DNA of 64,000 nucleotides from Pandoraea horticolens (GTDB lineage: Bacteria > Pseudomonadota > Gammaproteobacteria > Burkholderiales > Burkholderiaceae): NCBI RefSeq assembly GCF_902459555.1, contig NZ_CABPSM010000001.1, positions 723,754 to 787,753 of the forward strand. The letters run 5' to 3'. The notes below the pieces were generated by a model. The model made no database searches. It saw nothing but the letters and a program-made list of their open reading frames with translations, and was not told where the DNA came from. A program made the position numbers and the translations under genes. This document shows positions 37,551-47,303 of the stretch, piece by piece; positions within the stretch are counted from its first letter, which is position 1, and the number at the start of each line of letters is the position of its first letter.

Positions 37551-39026
37551 ATGAATACGCCCTCACCCTATACCTTTGTGTTGTTCGGCGCCACCGGCGA
37601 TTTGTCGCTGCGCAAGGTGTTGCCCGCCCTGTTCCGGGCGTTCCGTACGGGCCAGTTGGGCTCGGACGCCGCCACCGATACCGGCCACATTCTGGCCGTC
37701 TCCCGCAAGCCGATGGACGCCGCTTCGTACCGTGCGTGGTGCGAAGCGCATGCGCGCGAGCACATCAAGCCCGACGTGTGGGACGAGGACGCCTGGAGGC
37801 GCTTTCTCGCCACCATCGACTATATGCCGCTCGATCTCGGCCGCGAGGATGAGTTCGGTGCGCTGGCCGAGCGTCTGGCACAGCGCAGGGGCGTGCGCAT
37901 CTTCTATCTGGCGACCGGTCCCTCGCTATTCATCCCCATTTGCGAAGGGCTGCGCAGCGCCGGCCTCAACGAAAACAGCCGCATCGTGCTGGAGAAACCG
38001 CTGGGGCATGACCTGGCCTCGTCGGTGGCGATCAACGACGCCGTGGGCGCGATCTTCCGTGAAGACCAGATCTATCGCATCGACCATTACCTCGGGAAAG
38101 AGGCCGTGCAGAACCTGCTGGCGCTGCGCTTCGGCAATGCCATCTTCGAGCCGTTGTGGCGGCGCGAGTTGATCGAGAGCATTCAGATCACGATTGCCGA
38201 GGCCATTGGTGTCGAGGGGCGTGGTGAGTTCTACGAACAGACTGGTGCGTTGCGCGATATGGTGCAGAACCACTTGCTACAACTGCTGGCCATCGTGGCG
38301 ATGGAGCCGCCGCTGTCGATGGACGCCGATGCCGTGCGTGACGAGAAGCTGCGCGTATTGCGTTCGCTGCGCCCGCTTAACGACGAAACGGTCGCCCGCA
38401 ACGTGGTGCGCGGCCAGTATGGTGGCGGTGCCATCGACAAGTCTGCGGTGCCGGCCTACGTCGACGAGCCGGGGGTGCCGGCCGACAGCCAGACAGAGAC
38501 GTTTGTCGCCCTGAAGGCCGAGATCGACAACTGGCGCTGGGCGGGCGTGCCGTTTTTCCTGCGCACCGGCAAGCGGCTCGGCGAGCGCGTGGCCGAGATC
38601 GTCGTCAACTATCGTGCGACGCCGTATCCGCTGTTGGGCGAGGCCACGGCGCACCCCGGCGCCAATCGTCTCGTGATTCGCCTTCAGCCGAACGAATCCA
38701 TTCGCCTTTACTGTCTGGCGAAGCAGCCGGGCGAGGGGATGAATCTGCAATCGGTCCACCTCGATCTGGCGTTCGACCAGTTCTTCAAGGGACACAGGAT
38801 GGACGCGTACGAGCGTTTGCTGCTCGACGTCATCAACGGCCGTCTCGCGCTCTTCGTCCGGCGAGACGAGCAGGAGCAGGCGTGGCGCTGGGTCGCGCCG
38901 ATCCAGGCATATTGGTCGCGCCAGCACAAGGGGCCGAAGCGCTACGCGGCCGGAACGTGGGGGCCGCCGGCCGCGAGTGCGCTACTGGCGCAATACGGCA
39001 CGGGCTGGGTCGAGGAAGATATTTGA
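37551..39026 (+). CDS. zwf: Glucose-6-phosphate 1-dehydrogenase
   Basis: A 491-residue cytosolic enzyme that oxidises glucose 6-phosphate to 6-phosphogluconolactone with NADP+ (or NAD+). ATG 37551 gives the normal N-terminus (MNTPSPYTFVLFGATGDLSL, with the GATGDL nucleotide loop). The active site RIDHYLGKEAVQN carries the catalytic His, and FFLRTGKRLGE is the substrate/structural segment near 340. First gene of the operon zwf-pgl-glk/hexR, regulated at the operator in the edd-zwf gap. Confidence 0.96.
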   Translation: MNTPSPYTFVLFGATGDLSLRKVLPALFRAFRTGQLGSDAATDTGHILAVSRKPMDAASYRAWCEAHAREHIKPDVWDEDAWRRFLATIDYMPLDLGREDEFGALAERLAQRRGVRIFYLATGPSLFIPICEGLRSAGLNENSRIVLEKPLGHDLASSVAINDAVGAIFREDQIYRIDHYLGKEAVQNLLALRFGNAIFEPLWRRELIESIQITIAEAIGVEGRGEFYEQTGALRDMVQNHLLQLLAIVAMEPPLSMDADAVRDEKLRVLRSLRPLNDETVARNVVRGQYGGGAIDKSAVPAYVDEPGVPADSQTETFVALKAEIDNWRWAGVPFFLRTGKRLGERVAEIVVNYRATPYPLLGEATAHPGANRLVIRLQPNESIRLYCLAKQPGEGMNLQSVHLDLAFDQFFKGHRMDAYERLLLDVINGRLALFVRRDEQEQAWRWVAPIQAYWSRQHKGPKRYAAGTWGPPAASALLAQYGTGWVEEDI

Positions 39027-39102
39027 GACGGATCGCCGGGCGAGTCACGGTCATCGTTCGGCGCAGCCGGTCCGCAGCCAAGGAAACCGGAGGCATACAC
39101 AT

Positions 39103-39780
39103 ATGATTCATTGGCGCATATTCCCTACACGTGAAGCACAGGCGCTGGCCCTGGCCAATGCCGTCGCCGCGCGGCTCGACGAAGCGCTGACCATTCGTCC
39201 GCGCGCGCTGCTGGCCGTGTCGGGCGGTACAAGTCCCAAGGCATTTCTCGCGCAACTGGCGCAACTGCCCGTGGCGTGGCGAGACATTGCCATCACCCTC
39301 GTCGACGACCGCTGGGTGCCGCCCACGCATGCCGATAGCAACGCGCGTCTGGTCGCCGAGACACTGCTGCCCGGCGTAACGGGCGCGCAATGGTTGCCGC
39401 TTGTCGACATGGCGACCGACGCCGCGCTGCAAGTGCAAACCCTCAATGACACCTGGACGCATGGCGTGCCGCAAGTGTGCGTGCTTGGCATGGGCGAGGA
39501 CGGACATACGGCATCGCTTTTCGCCGACGCACCGCAATGGCACGACGCCATTACCACTCACCGCAAGTTCGTCCTCGTACAGCCGCAGCACGCGCCGCAT
39601 CTGCGCGTGTCGTGGTCGCTCACGGCACTGGCGGCTTGCGAGTGCCTCATTCTGCAGATTCAGGGCGCCGCCAAACGCGAAGTGCTGGAAGCCGCGCAAA
39701 CCGAGGAACAGGACAACGCCATCTCCCGGCTGATTCACCGAGAAGGAGTAAAGATCGATGTCTTCTGGAGTGAAGAATAA
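39103..39780 (+). CDS. pgl: 6-phosphogluconolactonase
   Basis: A 225-residue lactonase of the SOL/DevB type that hydrolyses 6-phosphoglucono-lactone. ATG 39103 follows GGAGG at about 10 nt. Motifs: [28 protein letters not shown], and [15 protein letters not shown] with the catalytic-site His. Its last 23 bases overlap the start of the glk/hexR gene, so these are coupled. Confidence 0.95.
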   Translation: MIHWRIFPTREAQALALANAVAARLDEALTIRPRALLAVSGGTSPKAFLAQLAQLPVAWRDIAITLVDDRWVPPTHADSNARLVAETLLPGVTGAQWLPLVDMATDAALQVQTLNDTWTHGVPQVCVLGMGEDGHTASLFADAPQWHDAITTHRKFVLVQPQHAPHLRVSWSLTALAACECLILQIQGAAKREVLEAAQTEEQDNAISRLIHREGVKIDVFWSEE

Positions 39781-41638
39781 TTCGCCGCACTTGAGCGGTC
39801 CGCGACTGCTGGCCGACATCGGCGGCACCAACGCCCGTTTCGCACTGGAAATTGCACCCGGCGATCTCGTCGAGATCCGGGACTATGCCTGCGACGACTA
39901 TCCCGGTGTTTCCGAAGTCATCCGCGCCTATCTCGACGAGGCCGATCACGCCGAGCCGGTGCTGCACGCCGCAATCGCCATCGCCAATCCCATCGAGGGC
40001 GATGAGATTCGCATGACAAATCGCGACTGGCGCTTTTCAATCGAGGCGACGCGCCGCGTGCTGGGCTTCGAGACATTGCTGGTCGTCAACGATTTCACTG
40101 CGCTCGCCATGGCGCTGCCTTACCTGTCGGATACGCAGAAGCGGCAGGTGGGCGGGAGCGAGCCGCAGCCCAACGGCGTCATTGGCCTGCTCGGCCCGGG
40201 GACCGGCGTTGGCGTGTCCGGCCTCATTCCGGCAGGCGATCGCTGGATCGCGCTCGGCAGTGAGGGCGGACACACGACCTTCGCCCCGGCGGACGAGCGC
40301 GAAATCGATGTGTTGCGCTACGCATGGCAGCACTTCCCGCATGTCTCGTTCGAGCGGCTGGTTGCCGGGCCCGGCATGGCGCTCGTTTATCAGGCGTTGG
40401 CCCGGCGTGAGGGACGTGAAGGGCGTGAGGTGAGGCCGCTGGAGACCCCCGCCATCGTGAAGCTCGCGCAAGGAGGCGATGCGCTCGCGCGTGAGACGGT
40501 CGACTGCTTCTGCGCGATGCTCGGCACGCTCGCGGGCAACGTCGCCGTCACATTAGGCGCCGTTGGCGGTGTGTATCTGGGCGGTGGCGTGATCCCGAAG
40601 CTCGGCAAGCTGTTCGAGAACTCGCCGTTTCGCCAGCGCTTCGAGGCGAAGGGCCGTTTCGAAGGCTATTTGAAGAAGATTCCGACGTACGTCATCACGG
40701 CCGATCACCCGGCGTTTCTCGGCACTTCCGCCATTCTTGCCGAGCAACTCGGCACGCATGCGGCGGGGGCGGGCGCGTTGATCGACCGCCTGCATCGGTT
40801 GCGCGACCGGCTGAGTCCGGCCGAACAGCGTGTGGCGGAACTCACGCTCAGGCAGCCGCGCGCATTGCTCGCGGAGCCGGTATCGGAAATCGCCCGTCTG
40901 GCACGAGTGAGCCAGCCCACGGTTATCCGATTTTGCCGCAAGCTCGGTTGCCAGGGCCTGTCGGACTTCAAGCTCAAACTCGCGAGTGCGTTGACCGGCA
41001 CGCTGCCGGTGCGCCACGGACAGGTGCACGTGGGCGACTCGGCGGCGGAGTTCGGTGCAAAGGTGCTCGACAACACCGTGTCGTCGATTCTCCAGATGCG
41101 TGAGCATCTGGACGCGCGCACGGTCGAGGCGGCCGTCACGCTGCTCGACGGCGCGCGCCGCATCGAGTTCTATGGGCTCGGCAATTCCGGCGTGATCGCG
41201 CAGGACGCCCACTACAAGTTCTTCCGTTTCGGCATGCCGACCATCGCTTATGGCGATCCGTATCTGTTGCAGGCGTCGGCGGGGTTGCTGGGAGACGGTG
41301 ACGTGGTAGTCGCGATTTCCGCGTCGGGGCGCTCGGCAGACCTGAACCGTGCCGTCGACATCGCCGTGGCACGCGGCGCGAAGGTGATTGCGCTCACCGC
41401 GCGCAACTCGCCGCTCGCGCGCAAGGCGACACTCGTCCTGCCAAACGACCACGTCGAGACGATGGGGGCGCACGTAACGATGATCGCGCGGATTCTACAT
41501 CTCGCGGCCATCGACGTGCTGGCGGTTGGCGTTGCGATACGCCGCGCCGGGCCGGGGGCGGAGACGGCGGGCGAGGGCGCGCTCGACTGGCTGAGGCATG
41601 GCAGCGGTCAGAATGCGGACACGCCGGCAGCCGCCTGA
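39758..41638 (+). CDS. glk: Bifunctional glucokinase / HexR-type transcriptional regulator
   Basis: A 626-residue fusion. Residues 1-335 are glucokinase: [13 protein letters not shown] (ATP phosphate loop), VVNDFTA with the catalytic Asp, and GPGTGVG. Residues 340-420 are the RpiR HTH ([20 protein letters not shown]). Residues 450-600 are a SIS sugar-phosphate-binding domain ([29 protein letters not shown]). The fusion is known in Burkholderia and relatives. It links glucose phosphorylation to a regulator that should sense KDPG and bind the operator at 37425. AGGAG precedes the ATG at 9 nt. Last gene of the operon. Confidence 0.95.
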   Translation: MSSGVKNNSPHLSGPRLLADIGGTNARFALEIAPGDLVEIRDYACDDYPGVSEVIRAYLDEADHAEPVLHAAIAIANPIEGDEIRMTNRDWRFSIEATRRVLGFETLLVVNDFTALAMALPYLSDTQKRQVGGSEPQPNGVIGLLGPGTGVGVSGLIPAGDRWIALGSEGGHTTFAPADEREIDVLRYAWQHFPHVSFERLVAGPGMALVYQALARREGREGREVRPLETPAIVKLAQGGDALARETVDCFCAMLGTLAGNVAVTLGAVGGVYLGGGVIPKLGKLFENSPFRQRFEAKGRFEGYLKKIPTYVITADHPAFLGTSAILAEQLGTHAAGAGALIDRLHRLRDRLSPAEQRVAELTLRQPRALLAEPVSEIARLARVSQPTVIRFCRKLGCQGLSDFKLKLASALTGTLPVRHGQVHVGDSAAEFGAKVLDNTVSSILQMREHLDARTVEAAVTLLDGARRIEFYGLGNSGVIAQDAHYKFFRFGMPTIAYGDPYLLQASAGLLGDGDVVVAISASGRSADLNRAVDIAVARGAKVIALTARNSPLARKATLVLPNDHVETMGAHVTMIARILHLAAIDVLAVGVAIRRAGPGAETAGEGALDWLRHGSGQNADTPAAA

Positions 41639-41750
41639 ACGCCGTTCGGGTTTCGGTCGATCCAAGCGGCAAATCGAATGGCCACGGCGGACACCGTGGC
41701 CATTCGTGCATAAAGGCGCTTGCGAAACACCGTACCGCAGCCTTGATGGC

Positions 41751-41779
41751 TTGATATTAGTTAATATGTTTAGCATAAT
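41751..41779 (+). promoter_or_regulatory. Promoter for marR-type gene, leaderless-like
   Basis: TTGATA (41751-41756), 17-bp spacer, CATAAT (41774-41779). The ATG at 41788 begins 8 bases after the -10, so the transcript would start at or next to the start codon. The spacer includes an AT-rich dyad (ATTAGTTAAT). Confidence 0.65.
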
Positions 41780-41787
41780 GCTGGCGT

Positions 41788-42369
41788 ATGAAAGTGTCCG
41801 ATTCCGCCCAACGTTTCGGCTTTCTCGTGGCAGACGTCCAGCGTCTGTTCGGGCGCCGCTTAGAACAGTTTGCGCGACGCACGCTACCGATGACGCGTGC
41901 CCAATGCCGCCTGCTTGTCTACCTCGCCGACAATCGTGGCGTGAGTCGGGCAGTGTTGGGCGACATTCTCGAAACCCCGCCGCAGATGCTCGCCCGCATG
42001 CTCGATCGCATGGAAGAGGCGGGCTGGGTACGTCGCCGTCCTGACGCGCGAGACCCGCGCATCGAACGTCTGTTTATCACGCGCGCGGCTGTCGAGCAGT
42101 TGCAGGTTGCCCGCGCACTCTCCGACAAAGTGCGCAATGAGGCGCTTCATGGCCTGACGGCCTTCGAGACGGTGCAACTCATGCAATTGCTGCAAAAGGT
42201 GCGCCGCAATCTCATGAACGTCGTGCCGACGCCGCTCGATACCGTGGTGCCGGCGACGCTGCGTCGCGACCCGATCGTGTGCGAGAGCGATGACGGCAAC
42301 ACTGAGTCCGATCCCATCGACGGCCCCGACGGCCATCTGTCGGAATGCGCCGACTTGCACCCGCAGTAG
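41788..42369 (+). CDS. MarR-family transcriptional regulator
   Basis: A 193-residue winged-helix regulator. The DNA-binding part has [20 protein letters not shown] and [24 protein letters not shown], the wing with the MarR D-x-R motif. The C-terminal 45 residues are an acidic, low-complexity extension beyond the usual about 145-150 length. It follows the glk/hexR gene but has its own promoter with almost no 5' leader. Autoregulation is likely; target genes are unknown. Confidence 0.9.
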   Translation: MKVSDSAQRFGFLVADVQRLFGRRLEQFARRTLPMTRAQCRLLVYLADNRGVSRAVLGDILETPPQMLARMLDRMEEAGWVRRRPDARDPRIERLFITRAAVEQLQVARALSDKVRNEALHGLTAFETVQLMQLLQKVRRNLMNVVPTPLDTVVPATLRRDPIVCESDDGNTESDPIDGPDGHLSECADLHPQ

Positions 42370-42415
42370 CACACGCCTAGCATGGGAAGTCTCCAAACCA
42401 ACCCCGGAGACTGTC

Positions 42416-42625
42416 ATGACGAATCACGTGTACAAGCAGATCGAGCTGACCGGCTCGTCGACCCAGTCCATCGACGATGCCGTCAAATGCGCCATCGAGC
42501 GCGCGAGCAAGACGTTGCGCAATTTGAACTGGTTCGAGATCATCGAGACGCGCGGCCATATCGAGGACGGCAAGGTCGCTCACTGGCAGGTTACGCTCAA
42601 GGTCGGTGTGCGGCTCGAAGACTGA
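42416..42625 (+). CDS. Dodecin (flavin-storage protein)
   Basis: A 69-residue dodecin. These proteins form hollow dodecamers that hold FMN/riboflavin or lumichrome. ATG 42416 follows GGAG at 6 nt. The sequence has the expected pattern: [20 protein letters not shown], the flavin-stacking tryptophan in LNWFEIIE and the [10 protein letters not shown]-terminal strand. Length is exactly that of the family (about 68). Confidence 0.93.
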   Translation: MTNHVYKQIELTGSSTQSIDDAVKCAIERASKTLRNLNWFEIIETRGHIEDGKVAHWQVTLKVGVRLED

Positions 42626-42787
42626 CGCAGGCATGGTTCCCGCGACTGTCGACGTCCCGTGCTGCCTGCGCCGTGCGGCGCCTCGCCCCTGAGGCTCCGC
42701 ATGACGCAGGGGCGCCGCGGACGTCATACAGTCGTGTCACAATAGGCGCATACTCGAAATAATGAAAAAGACAGAAGAGGTTTGCGC

Positions 42788-44287
42788 ATGTCCGAACAAG
42801 AACCGGTCCATGCCACCCGATCAATCGCAGATCCGGTGGAAGCCGTCGCCTACCTGAAGACGATTTACGACGGCAACACGGCGTATCTTCGCGCCGCTTT
42901 CGAACGTTTTTCCACACAGAAAGATCAGGCGCGGCGGGTGAGCGCGCATTACCCGTTCATTCGCATCACGACGGAAGACATCACCCAACTGGACAAACGC
43001 CTGTCCTATGGCTTTGTGTCCGGCCCCGGCAGCTACCAGACGACCGTCACGCGGCCGGATCTGTTCGAGAGCTACTACATCGAGCAACTCCGGCGTCTGG
43101 CTCACAATCACGGCGTGGCGTTTGAAGTCGGCGTCTCCGACGAACCGATTCCCGTGCACTTCGCCTATCAGGACGGCGTGTACCTCGAAGGCGATCTCGA
43201 TCAGACGCACTTGCGTGCCATGCGAACGGTCTTCGACGTGCCTGACCTCGCCACGATGGATGACAGTATCGTGAACGGCACGCGCGATCCGTTGCCTGAC
43301 GAGATCCTGCCGCTTGCGTTGTTCACGGCGCCGCGCGTCGACTATTCGCTGCATCGTCTGCGCCATTACACGGCGACGTCGCCCGAGCATTTCCAGAACT
43401 ACGTGCTCTTCACGAATTACCAGTTCTATATCGACGAGTTCGTCGAACTGGGCCGGGAACTGATGAGCGCAACGGACGATGCTGCAACGCGCGAGTACCG
43501 CAGCCAGTACACGGCATTCGTGGAGCCCGGCAACGTCACGCATTGGAATCAGAATATCGACGCGCGCGACTCGCAGGGCACGCCGCCGCCGCGGTTGCCG
43601 CAAATGCCTGCGTATCACCTCGTGCGCCCGGACAACACCGGTATCACGATGGTGAACATCGGCGTGGGGCCGTCCAACGCGAAGACCATCACCGATCACA
43701 TTGCCGTGCTGCGCCCGCATGCGTGGGTCATGCTGGGACACTGCGCCGGGCTGCGTAACTCGCAGCGTCTGGGCGACTACTGCCTCGCGCACGGCTACGT
43801 GCGTGAGGATCACGTGCTCGACGACGATCTGCCGCTGTGGGTGCCGGTGCCGCCGCTGGCGGAGGTGCAAGTCGCGCTTGAGCGTGCGGTGGCCGATGTC
43901 ACGCAACTCGACGACTTCGAACTCAAGCGCGTGATGCGCACGGGCACGGTGGTCACTGTCGACAATCGCAACTGGGAGTTGCGCGATCACCGCGAGCCGG
44001 TGCAGCGCATGAGCCAGAGCCGTGCGATTGCGCTCGACATGGAAAGCGCAACCATTGCGGCGAACGGTTTCCGTTTCCGGGTGCCGTACGGCACGTTGCT
44101 GTGCGTGAGCGACAAGCCGCTGCATGGTGAGCTGAAGTTGCCCGGCATGGCGGACCAGTTCTATCGCGAGCGCGTCGATCAGCATCTGAAGATCGGTGTG
44201 AAGGCGATGGAGCTGTTGCGCGACAATGGTCTGGATCGTCTGCACAGTCGCAAGCTGCGCAGCTTCAACGAGGTCGCGTTCCAGTAA
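42788..44287 (+). CDS. amn: AMP nucleosidase
   Basis: A 499-residue enzyme cleaving AMP to adenine and ribose 5-phosphate. ATG 42788 follows GAGG at about 6 nt. The N-terminal Amn-specific domain occupies residues 1-170 and the C-terminal nucleoside-phosphorylase-like domain follows: NIGVGPSNAKTITDHI, MLGHCAGLR, and the catalytic IALDMESATIAANGF segment with its Glu and Asp. Length matches E. coli Amn (484) with a slight N-terminal extension. Confidence 0.93.
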   Translation: MSEQEPVHATRSIADPVEAVAYLKTIYDGNTAYLRAAFERFSTQKDQARRVSAHYPFIRITTEDITQLDKRLSYGFVSGPGSYQTTVTRPDLFESYYIEQLRRLAHNHGVAFEVGVSDEPIPVHFAYQDGVYLEGDLDQTHLRAMRTVFDVPDLATMDDSIVNGTRDPLPDEILPLALFTAPRVDYSLHRLRHYTATSPEHFQNYVLFTNYQFYIDEFVELGRELMSATDDAATREYRSQYTAFVEPGNVTHWNQNIDARDSQGTPPPRLPQMPAYHLVRPDNTGITMVNIGVGPSNAKTITDHIAVLRPHAWVMLGHCAGLRNSQRLGDYCLAHGYVREDHVLDDDLPLWVPVPPLAEVQVALERAVADVTQLDDFELKRVMRTGTVVTVDNRNWELRDHREPVQRMSQSRAIALDMESATIAANGFRFRVPYGTLLCVSDKPLHGELKLPGMADQFYRERVDQHLKIGVKAMELLRDNGLDRLHSRKLRSFNEVAFQ

Positions 44288-44466
44288 CGCGGCCCGGCGG
44301 TCGCGATGTTTCGACGACTGAAACTCGCCGCCGCCCCCCTCGCGCCCCGTGTCACGGGGCCTTGCAGCCCGTGCATGCACGCGGTTGCCTCCGGTAGCAC
44401 AATGCCCGCACACACCGGCCGCAAGTGGCGCGCCGGTGTTCTCGTTTCCCGTCATCAAGGATCATC

Positions 44467-45843
44467 GTGGAGCTAGTCAACCACGTCGTGCCATGGGCAG
44501 CGCACGACACCCGCCTTCTGCTGTCCTGTCTCGTCGGCCTCGTGGCCATCATCGTTTTCATCAGCGCCCTCAAGCTGTCGCCTTTTCTGTCGATCCTGAT
44601 CGGCACGTTCATCGCCGGTCTCGGCGCGGGATTACCGCTCGACGCGGTGGCCGGCGCGTTCAGCAAGGGGGCGGGCGGCCTGCTGGGTGACGCCGGCATG
44701 ATTATCGCGCTGGGGGCCATGCTCGGGGCGTTGATGGCCGACACCGGGGCGGCCGACCGGATCGTGACGGTTCTGCTCACCTTCGCGAAGGGATCGGCGC
44801 TACCGTGGATGATGGCGCTGGTTGCGATGATCGTCGGCTTGCCGCTGTTCTTCGAAGTGGGTCTGGTGATGATGGTCCCGATCATCTTCGTGATGGCGCG
44901 CCGGGCCAATACGCCAATCCTTCGCGTAGCGATTCCGGCACTCGCGGGCATGACCACGCTGCACGCGCTGGTGCCGCCGCACCCAGGGCCGCTGATCGCC
45001 GTCTCGGCGTTACACGCGGATCTGGGCATGACGATGGGACTCGGCCTGCTCATCGCCATTCCTGCGGTGATTCTGGCGGGCCCGCTGTATGGCATGTGGC
45101 TCGCACCGCGTTTGCATGTCGAAGCGCCACAACAACTGGGCGAGCTGTTCACCAAGCGCGATGACGATGTGGCGCCGCCGCCCTTTGCGGCGGCGTTGCT
45201 GGTGATTCTGTTGCCCGTCGTGCTGATGCTGGGTCGCACACTGGCGAAGATCGCGCTGACGCCCGAGACACCGCTGTTCGACGCGCTCAATTTTCTGGGC
45301 GAGCCGATCATTGCGCTGGCACTGACGGTCGTCGTCGCTATCGTCGTGCTGGGGTGGAGCCGTGGCTTGCCACGCGCCGGAGTGGGCGAGACGCTGCGCC
45401 GTGCCTTGCCGCCGATTGCCGGGCTGTTGCTCACCATCGGGGCAGGTGGGGGCTTGAAGCAGGCGCTAGTGACAGCGGGCATTGCCACGACCATCGGCAA
45501 GGTGGCCGTCGGCACGCATATGCCGCTCATTCTGTTGGCCTGGCTGATTGCCGTGGCGTTACGTCAGGCGACGGGGTCGGCGACGGTGGCCACGACCACC
45601 ACTGCGGGTATCGTTGCGCCGCTGGTGATGCATCTGCCGCCGGTGCAAGGTTCGCTCATCGCGCTGGCGATCGGGGCGGGATCGGTGTTCTTCTGCCACG
45701 TCAACGACGCCGGTTTCTGGATGGTGCGCGAGTACTTCGGACTCAAGCTCAAGGAGACGCTGTGGGTCTGGTCGGTATTGCAGACCATCGTGTCCGTCGT
45801 GGGATTGGCGATGACGCTGCTGCTCTGGCAGGTCTTCGTCTGA
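44467..45843 (+). CDS. GntP-family gluconate/organic acid permease
   Basis: A 458-residue inner membrane proton symporter with about 12-14 helices. GTG 44467 follows AAGGA at 5 nt. GntP hallmarks are LSPFLSILIGTFIAGLGAGL-type helix pair, EVGLVMMVPIIF, and LVPPHPGPL, which is the family signature. Substrate may be gluconate, given the Entner-Doudoroff genes 3 kb upstream, but the family also carries lactate, glycerate and others. Closed by an intrinsic terminator. Confidence 0.88.
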   Translation: MELVNHVVPWAAHDTRLLLSCLVGLVAIIVFISALKLSPFLSILIGTFIAGLGAGLPLDAVAGAFSKGAGGLLGDAGMIIALGAMLGALMADTGAADRIVTVLLTFAKGSALPWMMALVAMIVGLPLFFEVGLVMMVPIIFVMARRANTPILRVAIPALAGMTTLHALVPPHPGPLIAVSALHADLGMTMGLGLLIAIPAVILAGPLYGMWLAPRLHVEAPQQLGELFTKRDDDVAPPPFAAALLVILLPVVLMLGRTLAKIALTPETPLFDALNFLGEPIIALALTVVVAIVVLGWSRGLPRAGVGETLRRALPPIAGLLLTIGAGGGLKQALVTAGIATTIGKVAVGTHMPLILLAWLIAVALRQATGSATVATTTTAGIVAPLVMHLPPVQGSLIALAIGAGSVFFCHVNDAGFWMVREYFGLKLKETLWVWSVLQTIVSVVGLAMTLLLWQVFV

Positions 45844-45877
45844 CCTGATCGATCTGATTGCCGCATGGCATGAAAAG

Positions 45878-45910
45878 AGCGCGCAGACCTTTCGGTCGCG
45901 CGCTTTTTTT
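45878..45910. terminator. Intrinsic terminator after the GntP permease
   Basis: AGCGCGC-A-GACC pairs with GGTC-GCGCGCT (one bulged A), followed by seven T residues at 45904-45910. It also lies downstream of the converging Hsp70-like gene. Confidence 0.92.
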
Positions 45911-45949
45911 ACCATCGCCAGACGGCGCCGGCACAAGCGGGGGAGAGGC

Positions 45950-47203
45950 TCAGGAAAACACGCGCTTGGCGTGAATGCCTAGACCCAGCGCCACGCTGGC
46001 GAGACGATCGCCGAAGACCGGTGTGGCTTTCGGGAAGGCCGCGCACATCGCGCTGGACAGGCAGCGCAGCCCGGTGGAACCCCCCGTGAAATAGAGGGCA
46101 TCGACATCTTCGGGGCGCAATCCCGCCAGCGCAGCCGTGTGCACGGCACCTGCGGCGATGCTCGCGATTTCGTCGCTGACCGCTTCGATCAGTCCCGCTT
46201 CCGAGAACGCAACGGCCAGCTCGCGTTCGATCACGGACAGGTCGATGCTCGTCTCACCGCCCGACGACACCTCGATCTTCGCGTCTTCGGCATGACCGAC
46301 CAGCGCGTGCCCGAGGCGTTGCTCTACGGTGCGCATGAGGCGCCGGTGATGCGCCGGATCGGCGTACAGATGCGCCGTGAGCGCGAGTTCGCCAACGCGC
46401 TTGGGCGTGTAGACGGTATTGACGAGGTGCCACGTCGCCAGATCGAAATAGATCCGGTTGGGCACTTCCTTGCCGTCCGGGCCGAGCGCTTTGTAGCCGA
46501 GTTCGCGAAGGATCGTGGCCAGTTCGATGCGCCGGTCGAAGTCGGTGCCGGCGATGTGCACGCCGTGGTGAGCGAGCACGTCGCCCTTGCGCTCCAGATG
46601 GTGAGCGCGCTCCGGTCCGACGCGAACGAGCGAGAAGTCCGACGTCCCGCCGCCGATGTCGACGACAAGAACTTGCTGCTCGCTGGTCAGGCGCGACTCG
46701 TAATCGAATGCGGCGGCAATCGGCTCGAACTGGAACTGGACGTCCTGGAATCCCACATCGCGCGCGCTTTGCTCGAGCGAGCGTTGCGCTGCGGCGTCGG
46801 CGCGCGGGTCGTCGTCGACGAAGAACACCGGGCGGCCCATGACCACCTGGCGCAGATCGCCGCCGTCTGCCTTGAGCGCGTGCGTGCGCAGATGGCGCAG
46901 GAATGTGGCGATGATGTCGATGTAGCGCATCGCCGAGCCGTTGCCGAGATCGGTGGTGCTCTCGATCAGGGAGGAGCCCAGCAGGCTTTTGAGCGAGCGC
47001 ATCAGGCGCCCGTCGTAGCCATCGACATAATCGGAGACGGCTTGACGGCCGAACGAGGCGCGGCCGCCTTCGTCGGCGTTGAAAAATACGGCGGTCGGCA
47101 GCGTGCCGTAGCCGGCTTCCAGTTCGACCAGACGCATGGTCGCGCCGTCTTGCACGGCGACGGCGGAATTCGAAGTGCCGAAATCGATGGCGCAAAAACT
47201 CAT
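45950..47203 (-). CDS. Hsp70-like protein (YegD type)
   Basis: A 417-residue actin-fold ATPase related to DnaK without a substrate-binding domain. ATG 47203 (MSFCAIDFGTSNSAVAV) starts with the phosphate-1 loop. Phosphate-2 is VVDIGGGTSDFSLV, and YFTGGSTGL is the adenosine motif. The insertion pattern resembles E. coli YegD, a putative chaperone of unknown client. Upstream on the same strand is the MFS gene, with about 100 bp between. Confidence 0.88.
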   Translation of the reverse strand: MSFCAIDFGTSNSAVAVQDGATMRLVELEAGYGTLPTAVFFNADEGGRASFGRQAVSDYVDGYDGRLMRSLKSLLGSSLIESTTDLGNGSAMRYIDIIATFLRHLRTHALKADGGDLRQVVMGRPVFFVDDDPRADAAAQRSLEQSARDVGFQDVQFQFEPIAAAFDYESRLTSEQQVLVVDIGGGTSDFSLVRVGPERAHHLERKGDVLAHHGVHIAGTDFDRRIELATILRELGYKALGPDGKEVPNRIYFDLATWHLVNTVYTPKRVGELALTAHLYADPAHHRRLMRTVEQRLGHALVGHAEDAKIEVSSGGETSIDLSVIERELAVAFSEAGLIEAVSDEIASIAAGAVHTAALAGLRPEDVDALYFTGGSTGLRCLSSAMCAAFPKATPVFGDRLASVALGLGIHAKRVFS

Positions 47204-47303
47204 GGCGTTTGCGGCCCACGCAGGCGAGCCGTAAAAGGTCGGCAGTGTAGCACGGCCGGGCGGGCGGCCGGGTGAACGCGTCGGGACCGCCCGTGCGCGG
47301 CTG

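Noticed and set aside
46139..47275. 378-codon plus-strand frame
   Set aside because: Antisense of the Hsp70-like gene, no family motif.
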